A stretch of 64,000 bases of DNA from Ustilago trichophora (Eukaryota > Basidiomycota > Ustilaginomycetes > Ustilaginales > Ustilaginaceae), in assembly GCA_900323505.1 (NCBI GenBank), contig OOIN01000010.1, forward strand, positions 124,001-188,000, written 5' to 3'. Below the pieces are notes generated by a model. It had not been told where the DNA came from, did not search any database, and saw only the letters and a program-made list of their open reading frames with translations. The position numbers and the translations under genes are program-made. Shown here one piece after another: positions 49,583 to 57,898 of the stretch (positions within the stretch are counted from its first letter, which is position 1; the number at the start of each line of letters is the position of its first letter).

Positions 49583-50130
49583 CGTCGATAGTCGCGATGG
49601 TAGTGACTTCTGCGCTGGGATCAAATGGATGTTTTGGATGATGAGCGTGAGCTTTGCTGACCAAGTTAAATAGTTCCACACCTTGGAGACTGCGGGCACA
49701 GATTCGGCACCGACTTACACCCACCGTTGATTTCAGCCACACACTGTAAAGCTGCCTGATTGCGAAAAGAGCGGATTCTTCTAATCAGGAGCTCTGTAGC
49801 ATGTTTCAAGGGGCAGCGTTATGTGTGCCGATTTGGCAGACTGGCGGCTGTGCGACGACATTAGACCCACCCTCCCCTGAGTGAATCGGCGTGCTCGAAT
49901 GGGGCGGAAGTGGGTCACAGCAAGGTGCTTGCCAGAGACAGAGGGACAAAACAATTCGGTGGGGACTCAAATGGTGAACGCATCTCCCTGAGTTGATGTC
50001 TGCAGACAGTATATGAAGCAACTGCAAAGTTACAGTGTTATGGTCAATCTCACGCTTTTTCTTCTACCTGCATTGATACTTGCATTCTATCGCGAGCAGG
50101 TGCAAACGATGGCGGCAATAATGAGAGACC

Positions 50131-50253
50131 AAAAAACGAGCGCAATGAGGAGAGAGAGGAGAGATGAAGGAAGGAAGGAAAAAGCGAGGTTCTGCTGCTA
50201 CCCCCACTCGCTCAACAGACGCTGTCTCGCAGCTCACATGCGCGAGACAGACC
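50131..50253 (-). repeat. right copy of the inverted ~115-bp repeat with hairpin
   Basis: Reverse complement of 45620-45735. The hairpin is kept here too: CTGTCTCGC at 50222-50230 and GCGAGACAG at 50242-50250 with an 11-base loop that differs in sequence from the other copy while the stem is unchanged. Confidence 0.85.
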
Positions 50254-50345
50254 AAGCATCGTAACCCCACCGTTTGTGTGATCGTGAATTAAGTTAGGAT
50301 TCGTGAGCATTGGCAGGCATCTGGGCAGCACGCCCATCTACATAA

Positions 50346-50558
50346 TCATCTCAAAGAAGTGGCACTGTTTCGAAAACATCCACTAAGGGGATGTAAAATG
50401 TCAAGCCGAGAGCCATCTAAGTTGATAGGCTGGGTGAGAACCGCACCGGAGCTATGTGTCGCTGGATGATTGAAACTCTGAACGGGGCCTGAATGGATGT
50501 TGTAGGGACCAGGACTTGTCACGCTCGTGCGAAGTGTGACAAGATTTATGCTCGAGTG
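50346..50558 (-). pseudogene. remnant of an effector-like gene linker
   Basis: A 70-codon stretch without a start codon on the minus strand reads SPGPYNIHSGPVQSFNHPAT and then AVLTQPINLDGSRLDI. The second part matches AAAQPMNLDGSWEDI of the 48629 protein, and the GPY/GPVQ spacing recalls the repeats of the 46277 protein. Stops bound it on both sides, and no signal peptide or C-terminal domain is found nearby. It is best explained as the decayed relic of a further family member. Confidence 0.6.
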
Positions 50559-51022
50559 CTACAGTCGCTACTCGACCCTCCTCTTGCTGCTCTCACATTG
50601 CGTGCCCGCATAATGCCGTTATAGTGCAGATTGCCGGTGAGTCAGAGCTGAGAACGCATCGTCTTACCAATGCAGTCAACTGCGTTGTTTTAACAATGGA
50701 GAAAAAAGCCCGCAAGCTGATCGACAATTGTCGTCGAGCTTGAGCCTTGCTGAACATGGTCATGCTCTCGTCGGGCTCCAATTGTTCTTATTATTGTCTA
50801 GAGCGTTCCAAATATGGTTTGTTTCAAATGCAAAATTCGCCAGCCACACAGTTTTGTCACAAAAAGGCAAGAGCATAATCATGGCGATTGACAGCTTGCC
50901 TCCACGACATGGTGACTTGTTTTGTTCGCAGGAGCTGGATATGATGTATGATAGAAGAAGACAAGCCACATGCATTTGCCAAAAGAGGGTACATCGTGCA
51001 AGTGAAGCACTGCATTGGCTTA

Positions 51023-52945
51023 CTACATTCGGCGAGCATAACGCCACTTGTCCTCGAGTGCCGGCTTCAAATGGTTCTCCAGAACGTCAACAAACTCTCC
51101 TTCGACAAATTGATCTCTATGAGGCTCGTAAGGGTTCGGTTCTCCCCGCATATATTCGTATTGGTAACGATACTGGTGTCGCGGCTGCGGCTGCGGCTGA
51201 GGTGCCAGGGCCAACTGAGGAGTGACAGGCTGAAGAGCGTGACTTTGGTCCGTGTGTAAGTTTGAGCTGCGCGACTTGGTCGGTACTGAAGTCAGATGTT
51301 GAAGCAAGCCTCGATCAATGTTCATTGGCACAGGTGCTGAAGGATGCTCGTGGAAAGAACTGCCTTGAAAAAACGGGGATGCTTGGAATGGACGTTTTCC
51401 GCGATCTTGAATAGCATCACTGGGGACCATGTGAGCCGGGCTCTGGACTTGACGCTGTATGCGGAAGACTTCCGAAGGCTCTGCCCCAGCATGATTTTCA
51501 GAATTAAAGGGCCAACGGTCTGCCTCGTTTTGCTCGTGAGGATCTGAGCGAAGAGTCTCGACAGCAAAAGGTCTAACTTCGTCGTGAAATTGATCATGTA
51601 ACCCATGGGCAACAGAGTTTACCGACCTCGCTCCGTGCATCAGCTCTTCGTAAAACGTTTCCGATTGATGCGAACTGTCCAGAGTGAAGGGATGTCCCTC
51701 CGGTCTTGGCCGACCAAATATGAGATCATTCGAAAGTGGGTCATTTGGCCCTCGCAGAGTTGCTCGAGTCATGGGTAGACGTGCACCCAACGGTCGCAAG
51801 TGTTTGAAGAAAAATGTTTCTTTTTCTTGGATTTCAATAGGAATTTTGAAGATCGTCTCGAAAGCCAATGACGGAATGATCTGTATGGGCCGGATAATGG
51901 CTTGTGGGACGAGCGCACTCCGACCATCGCTGCCGATGACGGCCTTGTACAGTATTCTGTCCAAACTGGCCGTCTGCTTGTCACCGACTTTGTATGTTGG
52001 AAGCTTGTAACTATTTAACGCTGGTATGAATTGATCGAAGATAGGGGCTTGGAACAAGTTGGCTGGTACCTTGATGCCATCGACTTCGAACCCGAAGCGC
52101 ATATGCGTGTATTGCTTGAAATAGATTTCACCTCGCGGTGTGTCAAATTGGCTAAAGTAGCCTTCGACGTTCCTGAGAATAGATTCAAGCTTATCTGGCG
52201 CGATGAGCGAGTAAATGCTTGCAGGTATCGCCTGCTCAAAAGTGTGAATATCCTGCAACACCGATCTTGGTTCATATCCGAGACTCTCCAGGTCGCTCAG
52301 GACCCCCCATTTGTAGATCTCATCAGCTTCATTGAGCCACTGGGAGCCATATTGCACTGTTTGATACTCGTATACTATTTGGCCATCAGCAACTGAGCTG
52401 GCAGCACTATTCAAGGTCCCGCCCCGTATGATGTATCGAAGTTGCAGCCACCATTGTGCGTTGGTCACCTGCGTTACAGTGATCATGTGCATAAAGATGG
52501 CAACATCAGGGTTCCGACTTTTCATTTTGGCATTCGGTAGAATGTCGGCAATTCTCACGAAGACGACCGGAGTGTGAGAGTTGCCATCGACGAAATCGAT
52601 ATACTGAGGATGAACACGGAGCTTTTCCGGTGTGGGCACGGGTCCCATGGATACAAGTCTTCTCACACCCTCCCTGTGAATCGCTGTGACTCTATCGTTG
52701 TAGTAGTTGGCGTCGATGCGGAGGTCATCAGCACTCCGAGATATGGCCTCGTAGGTGTATTCAGCCGCAAGTTGTCCGGTTCGTGGATTAATTATCCTGT
52801 ACTTCTGGATGAAGGCCGAGATGGATCCTTCTTGGTGAGATGACGTCGAGCCAGAAGGAGTTTCGCCGGCACAACGCGCCAGCGTGGCTGCTATCAATAG
52901 GATGAGACCCCATCTGCTCGTAAAGAAGATGAGGAGAGAAAGCAT
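51023..52945 (-). CDS. secreted effector-like protein, right end of cluster
   Basis: The 640-residue protein starts MLSLLIFFTSRWGLILLIAA with cleavage near ARCAG; the mature chain shows no other Cys. The first ~360 residues look folded (FIQKYRIINPRTGQLAAEYT, FMHMITVTQVTNAQWWLQLR). Around 300-370 lies TASLDRILYKAVIG, then LVPQAIIRPIQIIP and IFKIPIEIQEKETFFF, which matches the block of the 38777 protein. The C-terminal ~250 residues are disordered and contain HPSAPVPMNIDRGLLQH, related to the NLDGSW linker of the 48629 gene, and a Gln/Pro-rich QPQPQPRHQYRYQYEY stretch. Intronless, with a TATA box at 53015-53021. Function unknown; secretion inferred. Confidence 0.82.
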   Translation of the reverse strand: MLSLLIFFTSRWGLILLIAATLARCAGETPSGSTSSHQEGSISAFIQKYRIINPRTGQLAAEYTYEAISRSADDLRIDANYYNDRVTAIHREGVRRLVSMGPVPTPEKLRVHPQYIDFVDGNSHTPVVFVRIADILPNAKMKSRNPDVAIFMHMITVTQVTNAQWWLQLRYIIRGGTLNSAASSVADGQIVYEYQTVQYGSQWLNEADEIYKWGVLSDLESLGYEPRSVLQDIHTFEQAIPASIYSLIAPDKLESILRNVEGYFSQFDTPRGEIYFKQYTHMRFGFEVDGIKVPANLFQAPIFDQFIPALNSYKLPTYKVGDKQTASLDRILYKAVIGSDGRSALVPQAIIRPIQIIPSLAFETIFKIPIEIQEKETFFFKHLRPLGARLPMTRATLRGPNDPLSNDLIFGRPRPEGHPFTLDSSHQSETFYEELMHGARSVNSVAHGLHDQFHDEVRPFAVETLRSDPHEQNEADRWPFNSENHAGAEPSEVFRIQRQVQSPAHMVPSDAIQDRGKRPFQASPFFQGSSFHEHPSAPVPMNIDRGLLQHLTSVPTKSRSSNLHTDQSHALQPVTPQLALAPQPQPQPRHQYRYQYEYMRGEPNPYEPHRDQFVEGEFVDVLENHLKPALEDKWRYARRM

Positions 52946-53666
52946 CGCTTCTACTGCTTGAGGGAGAGAGGTATGAGGTCAAGAGGCTTATTCGATCCCT
53001 TTGCTCCCACACTTTTTTATACTTGAGAGGTTCAGCAAAGGGAGGCATTGGCGCAAAGCGCACTCGCTCTCCTTGATGTTTCACCTTCATACTGCAGAGC
53101 GACCTCATCAAGAGTTGTGCGCGCCGCGATAGTAGGTGGGACCAGTTCTAGCAGCCCCGCCGCTTTGCAGATGCAGACCATCGGACAGCAACTGTGTATC
53201 TGCTGTGAATTCGCCTGTCCCGCCGAATTCATTTCGGTCACTGAAGTTTCCACCAAGTCGAATCGGGACACGAGTCATACCCATCGCTGAGTGGGTCATG
53301 CTGAAAGTGCTTCATCCCTCTTTGTGACATTGGCATAAGTCATCACGACAAGTGTTTACTGCTTCTTGTCAGCATCTTGTTGCCGAACAACCGTCACAAA
53401 GCTCCGTTTCTCGCCATACTTGACAGTTGTCCGTCTCCCGATGTTTTTGTGCATTTCTATTCTTTCTTTAATTTTGGGTTTCTTTTTTTTTTTCCATTTT
53501 TTTTGTTGCAAAGCAGTCACAAAATGATCTGCGCATATGGAAACAATAGTGGAGGTCGCTTTCCTTCTACGTCTCACCACCATTCTTTTTCAGCTCGATT
53601 GCTGTTGTTTCGGCCTCTTCATCCTATCTAAATCACCGCCGTAACCTGGAGCTACAGGACCCAGCG
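52946..53666. other. divergent promoter region
   Basis: Separates the last effector-like gene from the splicing factor gene. A TATAAAA (minus) lies at 53015-53021 and T-rich tracts at 53463-53505. No gene is seen. Confidence 0.6.
53015..53021 (-). promoter_or_regulatory. TATA box of the 52945 gene
   Basis: TATAAAA on the minus strand lies about 70 bases before the ATG at 52945. Confidence 0.55.
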
Positions 53667-56600
53667 ATGAGTGTTCCACAGGCAGTGGATGTGATGGCAT
53701 CGGAGTCGGCGCTATTGACGTTGGACCCGGCTGCGCATCGGGAACGTTTCCTCCATCGCCAGACCTCGGCCAGGTATGCAGGCTCGGCCGATCCAACCGC
53801 CCATCTCAACAATGTCCTAGCTCTGCTTAGTGCATACCGAAACGCAGCTTCACTCGCCTCGCTGCTATTGCACGACTGGGACATCTTTCTCGTGCTTGAA
53901 ATACGCCTAGCAGCCGCGACCAGTTCCCTGACACCTGACTCGTTGACAGCTCTTTTTGAGACGCACAAGAATGCTACACTTCATTATTCATCATCTGGTC
54001 TCCTCAAGCGCTATATCAGCCTTGTTCTCGCGTACTTCTCCAAACTTCACGGCATCGACATCGCCTTGCTTTCGACGCAATCGGCTGAAGCTTCCCCTGT
54101 GCATCGCTCATCCGATCCGGCCTTGAAGTGGACAAGCCTCGATTCGTGCCCAACCATCGATGCAGCTCAGTCAATTTACAATCCCACCTCCCTTCCTCCC
54201 CTCACGCCGGACATCGTCGACTCATCTGCGTGGGACTCTGTTTGCGGTGTCGAAGCGGTGCGCTGGCGCATCCGAGAAGCCTACACGCGGTGTGCTTACC
54301 AGCTTCAAGAGAGTCAAGATGTTTGGAGACTCTATCTAGCATTTGAAGAGGCTCTGCTTACTTCCTCCCAAGTTGCAAGAGACCAACAGCTTGAAACTGT
54401 GCGTCACGTCTATCTAGCGCGACTAAGAGTCCCCCACGCTGCCATCGATGACACCTTTCAAGCCTTCTCGAGCTTTGTCACTCAAAATCTGCCTCCACAT
54501 CAGTACGAGAGCGAGATGTCGGCCGCCAACATGCTAGTGGCTGAGTCGAGGGCTACTCTTCGTCAGCGCGAACAGTTTGAAGACGCGCTCGCGTCCCTCC
54601 TCCGCCCCAACAACATTCACGCAGTGGGATCACGACAAGATTTGGACAACTTTGCTACATACTGCAAGCCTTACCTGCGCTGGCAGATGAACCGTGCAGC
54701 CCGAGCTTTGCGCTCAAAAGACAAGACGCACGCTCAGACAGAACTCGATCTCACTTGTGGGCTCTTCGAGAGACTCATCCCGCACTTTGGCTTGCATCCA
54801 CCCTCAACCCAGAAACATGAGTTGGTCTACTACTCGGACGATGTGGAAACCTCGGAACACTACTCGCGACAGTTTAAACGGCTGAGTCAAGAAGAGAGGG
54901 ATGCGCGCACCCAGCAGGAGCAGCAGCTGTACTCGGAACGTCTTTCTCTCGCTACCGACCTCTGGCTGGATTACATTTCGCTTCTCTCCTCCGCCAGCCG
55001 GCCAGATGCCTCGCTCATCATGGACATTTGCGCCCGCTCCGTAAAGTGTCTACCGACATCCATCAGTCTGCACTGTGTGCTGATGCGCAATTCGGCACGC
55101 TTTCGACGCTCACGTCCGCAGATCGAACAGCTCTTTGAGAAAGTCGTCACGCCAGGTGCTTTGCAACTCAAAGCTTCTGAGCTGACCGATCTCTGCCTGG
55201 CCAGGGTTGACTGCGAGCGTGAACTTGCCTCCTTTGATCTTGTTGTCAAAGCAGGAGCCGAGATCGATGTTGACCCAGCACGAGACATGGACAAGTTCAC
55301 CGAGATCTATGCTCTGCTCAGCTACTCTCTTGGCAAACTTGCTGAACTTGGGGACGACAGGGATGCCAGCTTGCGATTGGAGAGGTGTACGGTCAACTGG
55401 GTGGAGCGGGCGGTGTTTGCAATGGGCGGTCCAGCCTCAGAGGGCGGGATGGGATTCAACGAACTGGCAGAGTCGGTGTGGCAGACGGCTGCGACCCAGC
55501 AGCCGGACAATGCCTCGGTGTATCGCGAGGCTGCAGCGTACTGGATGCGTCGTTTTGATGCCAGCAAGGCTCGTGGATGGTTCAAAGCTGGTGTATCGAG
55601 GCTGGAGAGGAAACAGCAACAAGAGGCCTACCAGGAAAGCAGCGGATACCAGACGCTGTTGCAAGAGTGGGTGCAGTTTGAGCATCAGCATGGATCAATC
55701 GAGGAGGTCGAGTATGCAGAAGCAAAGGCGAGGGTAGAGCGTCAACGGGCGCTGGAGGCTTGGTACGCATCCTACGCTCAGTACGGGTATCAGTCAGAGG
55801 CTCAGGCCCAGCAGCAAGGCTCATCTCATGCTAATGGAGATGAGAGCTCTGCGATGCAAGTTGAGGCGGCCCCCGCCGAACACACCATTACAGCCAAACG
55901 CAAGGCCGACGAGGACAACGACGAGAATATTGGCGATACATCAATCACAGACACACAAATGTCGACTCGAGCCGAAGAAGCAGCATCCAATTCCACTGTC
56001 TCCGCAGCTTTGGAGCAGCCAAAGAAGACACGCACGGACGTCGACTCAGCTCCATCACGCGACCGGGAGCACTGTTCTGTTCTGGTCTCAAATCTCGACC
56101 CCTCGGCAGACGCCCAAGCAGTGCGCTCGTTCCTCCGCGGCTGTGGTCGCATCGTCGAGCTTTCGGGTCCTACCGTCCTCACATCCACTTCTGGCACCAC
56201 CTCATCCGCCGCCGCACTCGTCGAGTTCGCCGACCCAGCAGGCTCAGCATCTGCCCTCACCCGCCACAACAAGCCCCTCTCATCCTCGGTCGTCTGCGTC
56301 TATATCGGGTGGAAATGCACGCTCTTTGTGACCAATTTCCCAGAAGACTGGGAAGATGCCCACGTTCGCGACGCCTTCTCCCCTTTCGGTCTTATCTTTA
56401 CCGTTCGATGGCCAAGTAAGCGATTCGTATCTACACGTCGATTCTGCTATGTCCAGTATACCACACCCGAGTCTGCCGCTGCAGCGGTCGCTGCCCTGGA
56501 CAAAAAACAAGTTGCCGAGGGTCGAAAGCTCAGCGTGGCGTTATCCGATCCCAGCCGACGCAAACAACGAAGCGATGCTCAAGAAAACGCCAAAGAACTT

Positions 56601-57437
56601 TTCGTATCCGGTTTCCCACGAAACATCACCGAGGAAGACTTTAAGATGTTCTTTGCCGATTTTGGCGCCATCAAAGGTGTTCGTCTGCTCCGAAATGCCG
56701 ATGGCGGATTGAGGGGTATAGGATTTGTCGATTTTGAAAAAGTTCTAGATGCGCATCGAGCCATGCGCGAGTTGAACTCTACAAAGTGGAGGGGGAAAAC
56801 GATCTCTGTCACGATCGCAGAGAACCGCGGTGCGCATGGTGCGTCGAAAGCAGACAAGAAAGTTGATGTTCAAGATCGAAAACAACGAAGCGTACGAGTG
56901 GATGGTTTGCCGGTGGATGCACAAGAGGCGTTGATTCAGCAAGCGATTGAGAGGGTTGTGGGGTTGGGAAGTGTTAAGCAGGTGCTTTGGCGACCGGATG
57001 GAATGAATCGGAGGGCGACGGTGGAGTTTGGTTCAGCGGCGGATGCGGGAAAAATTGTGTTACTGGGTGGAGCGGGCAATGTGAGGTATGATGACCAACA
57101 TGTTTTGGAGGTTGTTGCGATGGATGATGAATTTGATGATGCTCCAATGCATAATTTAGGTTCTCCGTTAGCAAAAGGTTTAAGGACGAATCAACAGTCT
57201 CTTGAATTCGTTCCGCGCGCATCCAGGGGTGGTCGCGGTCGTAGTAGAGGTCGAGCCTTCGGTGTCGGATTCAGTCACACTTCCACCACCACCAATACCA
57301 CCGCCATCACCGCCACACAGCCACAACCAACTTCAAATAGCCAAGGTGACGATATGGAGATTGAACCAAATATCGAAACCAACGCTGCTGAAAAGTTGAC
57401 TGGTCAAGATCGATTTCGAGCGATGCTTCAACGCTGA
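53667..57437 (+). CDS. prp24: U4/U6 snRNA-associated splicing factor (Prp24/SART3 type)
   Basis: Prp24/SART3 proteins anneal U4 and U6 snRNAs during spliceosome recycling in the nucleus. The 1256-residue protein has an N-terminal helical HAT-repeat region (to about 720; for example VWRLYLAFEEALLTS, LATDLWLDYISLLSS). An acidic linker follows. Four RRM-like domains come next: about 802-880 (CSVLVSNLDP), 884-955 (CTLFVTNFPEDW and FCYVQYTTPE), 975-1045 (KELFVSGFPRNIT and GIGFVDFEK) and a weaker one at 1075-1150 (RSVRVDGLPV). An Arg/Gly patch (RGGRGRSRGRAFG) precedes the C-terminal GQDRFRAMLQR, the Lsm-interaction motif of this family. Single exon; the ATG follows a pyrimidine-rich leader. Confidence 0.9.
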   Translation: MSVPQAVDVMASESALLTLDPAAHRERFLHRQTSARYAGSADPTAHLNNVLALLSAYRNAASLASLLLHDWDIFLVLEIRLAAATSSLTPDSLTALFETHKNATLHYSSSGLLKRYISLVLAYFSKLHGIDIALLSTQSAEASPVHRSSDPALKWTSLDSCPTIDAAQSIYNPTSLPPLTPDIVDSSAWDSVCGVEAVRWRIREAYTRCAYQLQESQDVWRLYLAFEEALLTSSQVARDQQLETVRHVYLARLRVPHAAIDDTFQAFSSFVTQNLPPHQYESEMSAANMLVAESRATLRQREQFEDALASLLRPNNIHAVGSRQDLDNFATYCKPYLRWQMNRAARALRSKDKTHAQTELDLTCGLFERLIPHFGLHPPSTQKHELVYYSDDVETSEHYSRQFKRLSQEERDARTQQEQQLYSERLSLATDLWLDYISLLSSASRPDASLIMDICARSVKCLPTSISLHCVLMRNSARFRRSRPQIEQLFEKVVTPGALQLKASELTDLCLARVDCERELASFDLVVKAGAEIDVDPARDMDKFTEIYALLSYSLGKLAELGDDRDASLRLERCTVNWVERAVFAMGGPASEGGMGFNELAESVWQTAATQQPDNASVYREAAAYWMRRFDASKARGWFKAGVSRLERKQQQEAYQESSGYQTLLQEWVQFEHQHGSIEEVEYAEAKARVERQRALEAWYASYAQYGYQSEAQAQQQGSSHANGDESSAMQVEAAPAEHTITAKRKADEDNDENIGDTSITDTQMSTRAEEAASNSTVSAALEQPKKTRTDVDSAPSRDREHCSVLVSNLDPSADAQAVRSFLRGCGRIVELSGPTVLTSTSGTTSSAAALVEFADPAGSASALTRHNKPLSSSVVCVYIGWKCTLFVTNFPEDWEDAHVRDAFSPFGLIFTVRWPSKRFVSTRRFCYVQYTTPESAAAAVAALDKKQVAEGRKLSVALSDPSRRKQRSDAQENAKELFVSGFPRNITEEDFKMFFADFGAIKGVRLLRNADGGLRGIGFVDFEKVLDAHRAMRELNSTKWRGKTISVTIAENRGAHGASKADKKVDVQDRKQRSVRVDGLPVDAQEALIQQAIERVVGLGSVKQVLWRPDGMNRRATVEFGSAADAGKIVLLGGAGNVRYDDQHVLEVVAMDDEFDDAPMHNLGSPLAKGLRTNQQSLEFVPRASRGGRGRSRGRAFGVGFSHTSTTTNTTAITATQPQPTSNSQGDDMEIEPNIETNAAEKLTGQDRFRAMLQR

Positions 57438-57898
57438 ATCACAGTATTATTCGATTTCGCTGCTTCGTGATTTTGCTGAAATCAATCAAATCAACATCTT
57501 GTGTCGGTTTGTGCGGTGTATCTGACTTTGTGTACCGGCTTGTGCGCTCAAATGGCTTGTCTTGGCTTTGTTGGAATTAGCCTAGAGTTGGGCTGTAAAG
57601 ATCACATCCAGGAGTGTCACTCGACGTAAAAAGATCGCAACAAGGTGTCAAAAAGTCCTATTACTGTGATCACTAGTTTCACCACAACCCATTGAACATC
57701 TTGAATCATATACCCTCTTGCTGTTTGCTTTTTAGATGTATCAAAGTGCTCTCTGAATTGCCGATGTTCACACAACAACGCAGCGCATCCTTTCCACTAT
57801 GCTCCAGGAAAAAACTTTAAAACATATTATACAGTACGTGTACAGTACATTCGAGTAAACTTTATCTGAACAATGTCTATCCACAATTATGGTGTGTT
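57438..57898. other. convergent 3' intergenic region
   Basis: The 3' flanks of the splicing factor and gamma-glutamyltransferase genes meet here. It includes GTACGTGTACAGTACAT near 57836. Nothing else is seen. Confidence 0.6.

Larger units (their letters stand above)
49583..51022. other. intergenic region with gene remnant and repeat copy
   Basis: It contains the right inverted-repeat copy (50131-50253) and the gene fragment at 50346-50558. The rest holds no convincing gene; ORFs near 50728-51225 overlap the next gene antisense and are shadows. Confidence 0.6.
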
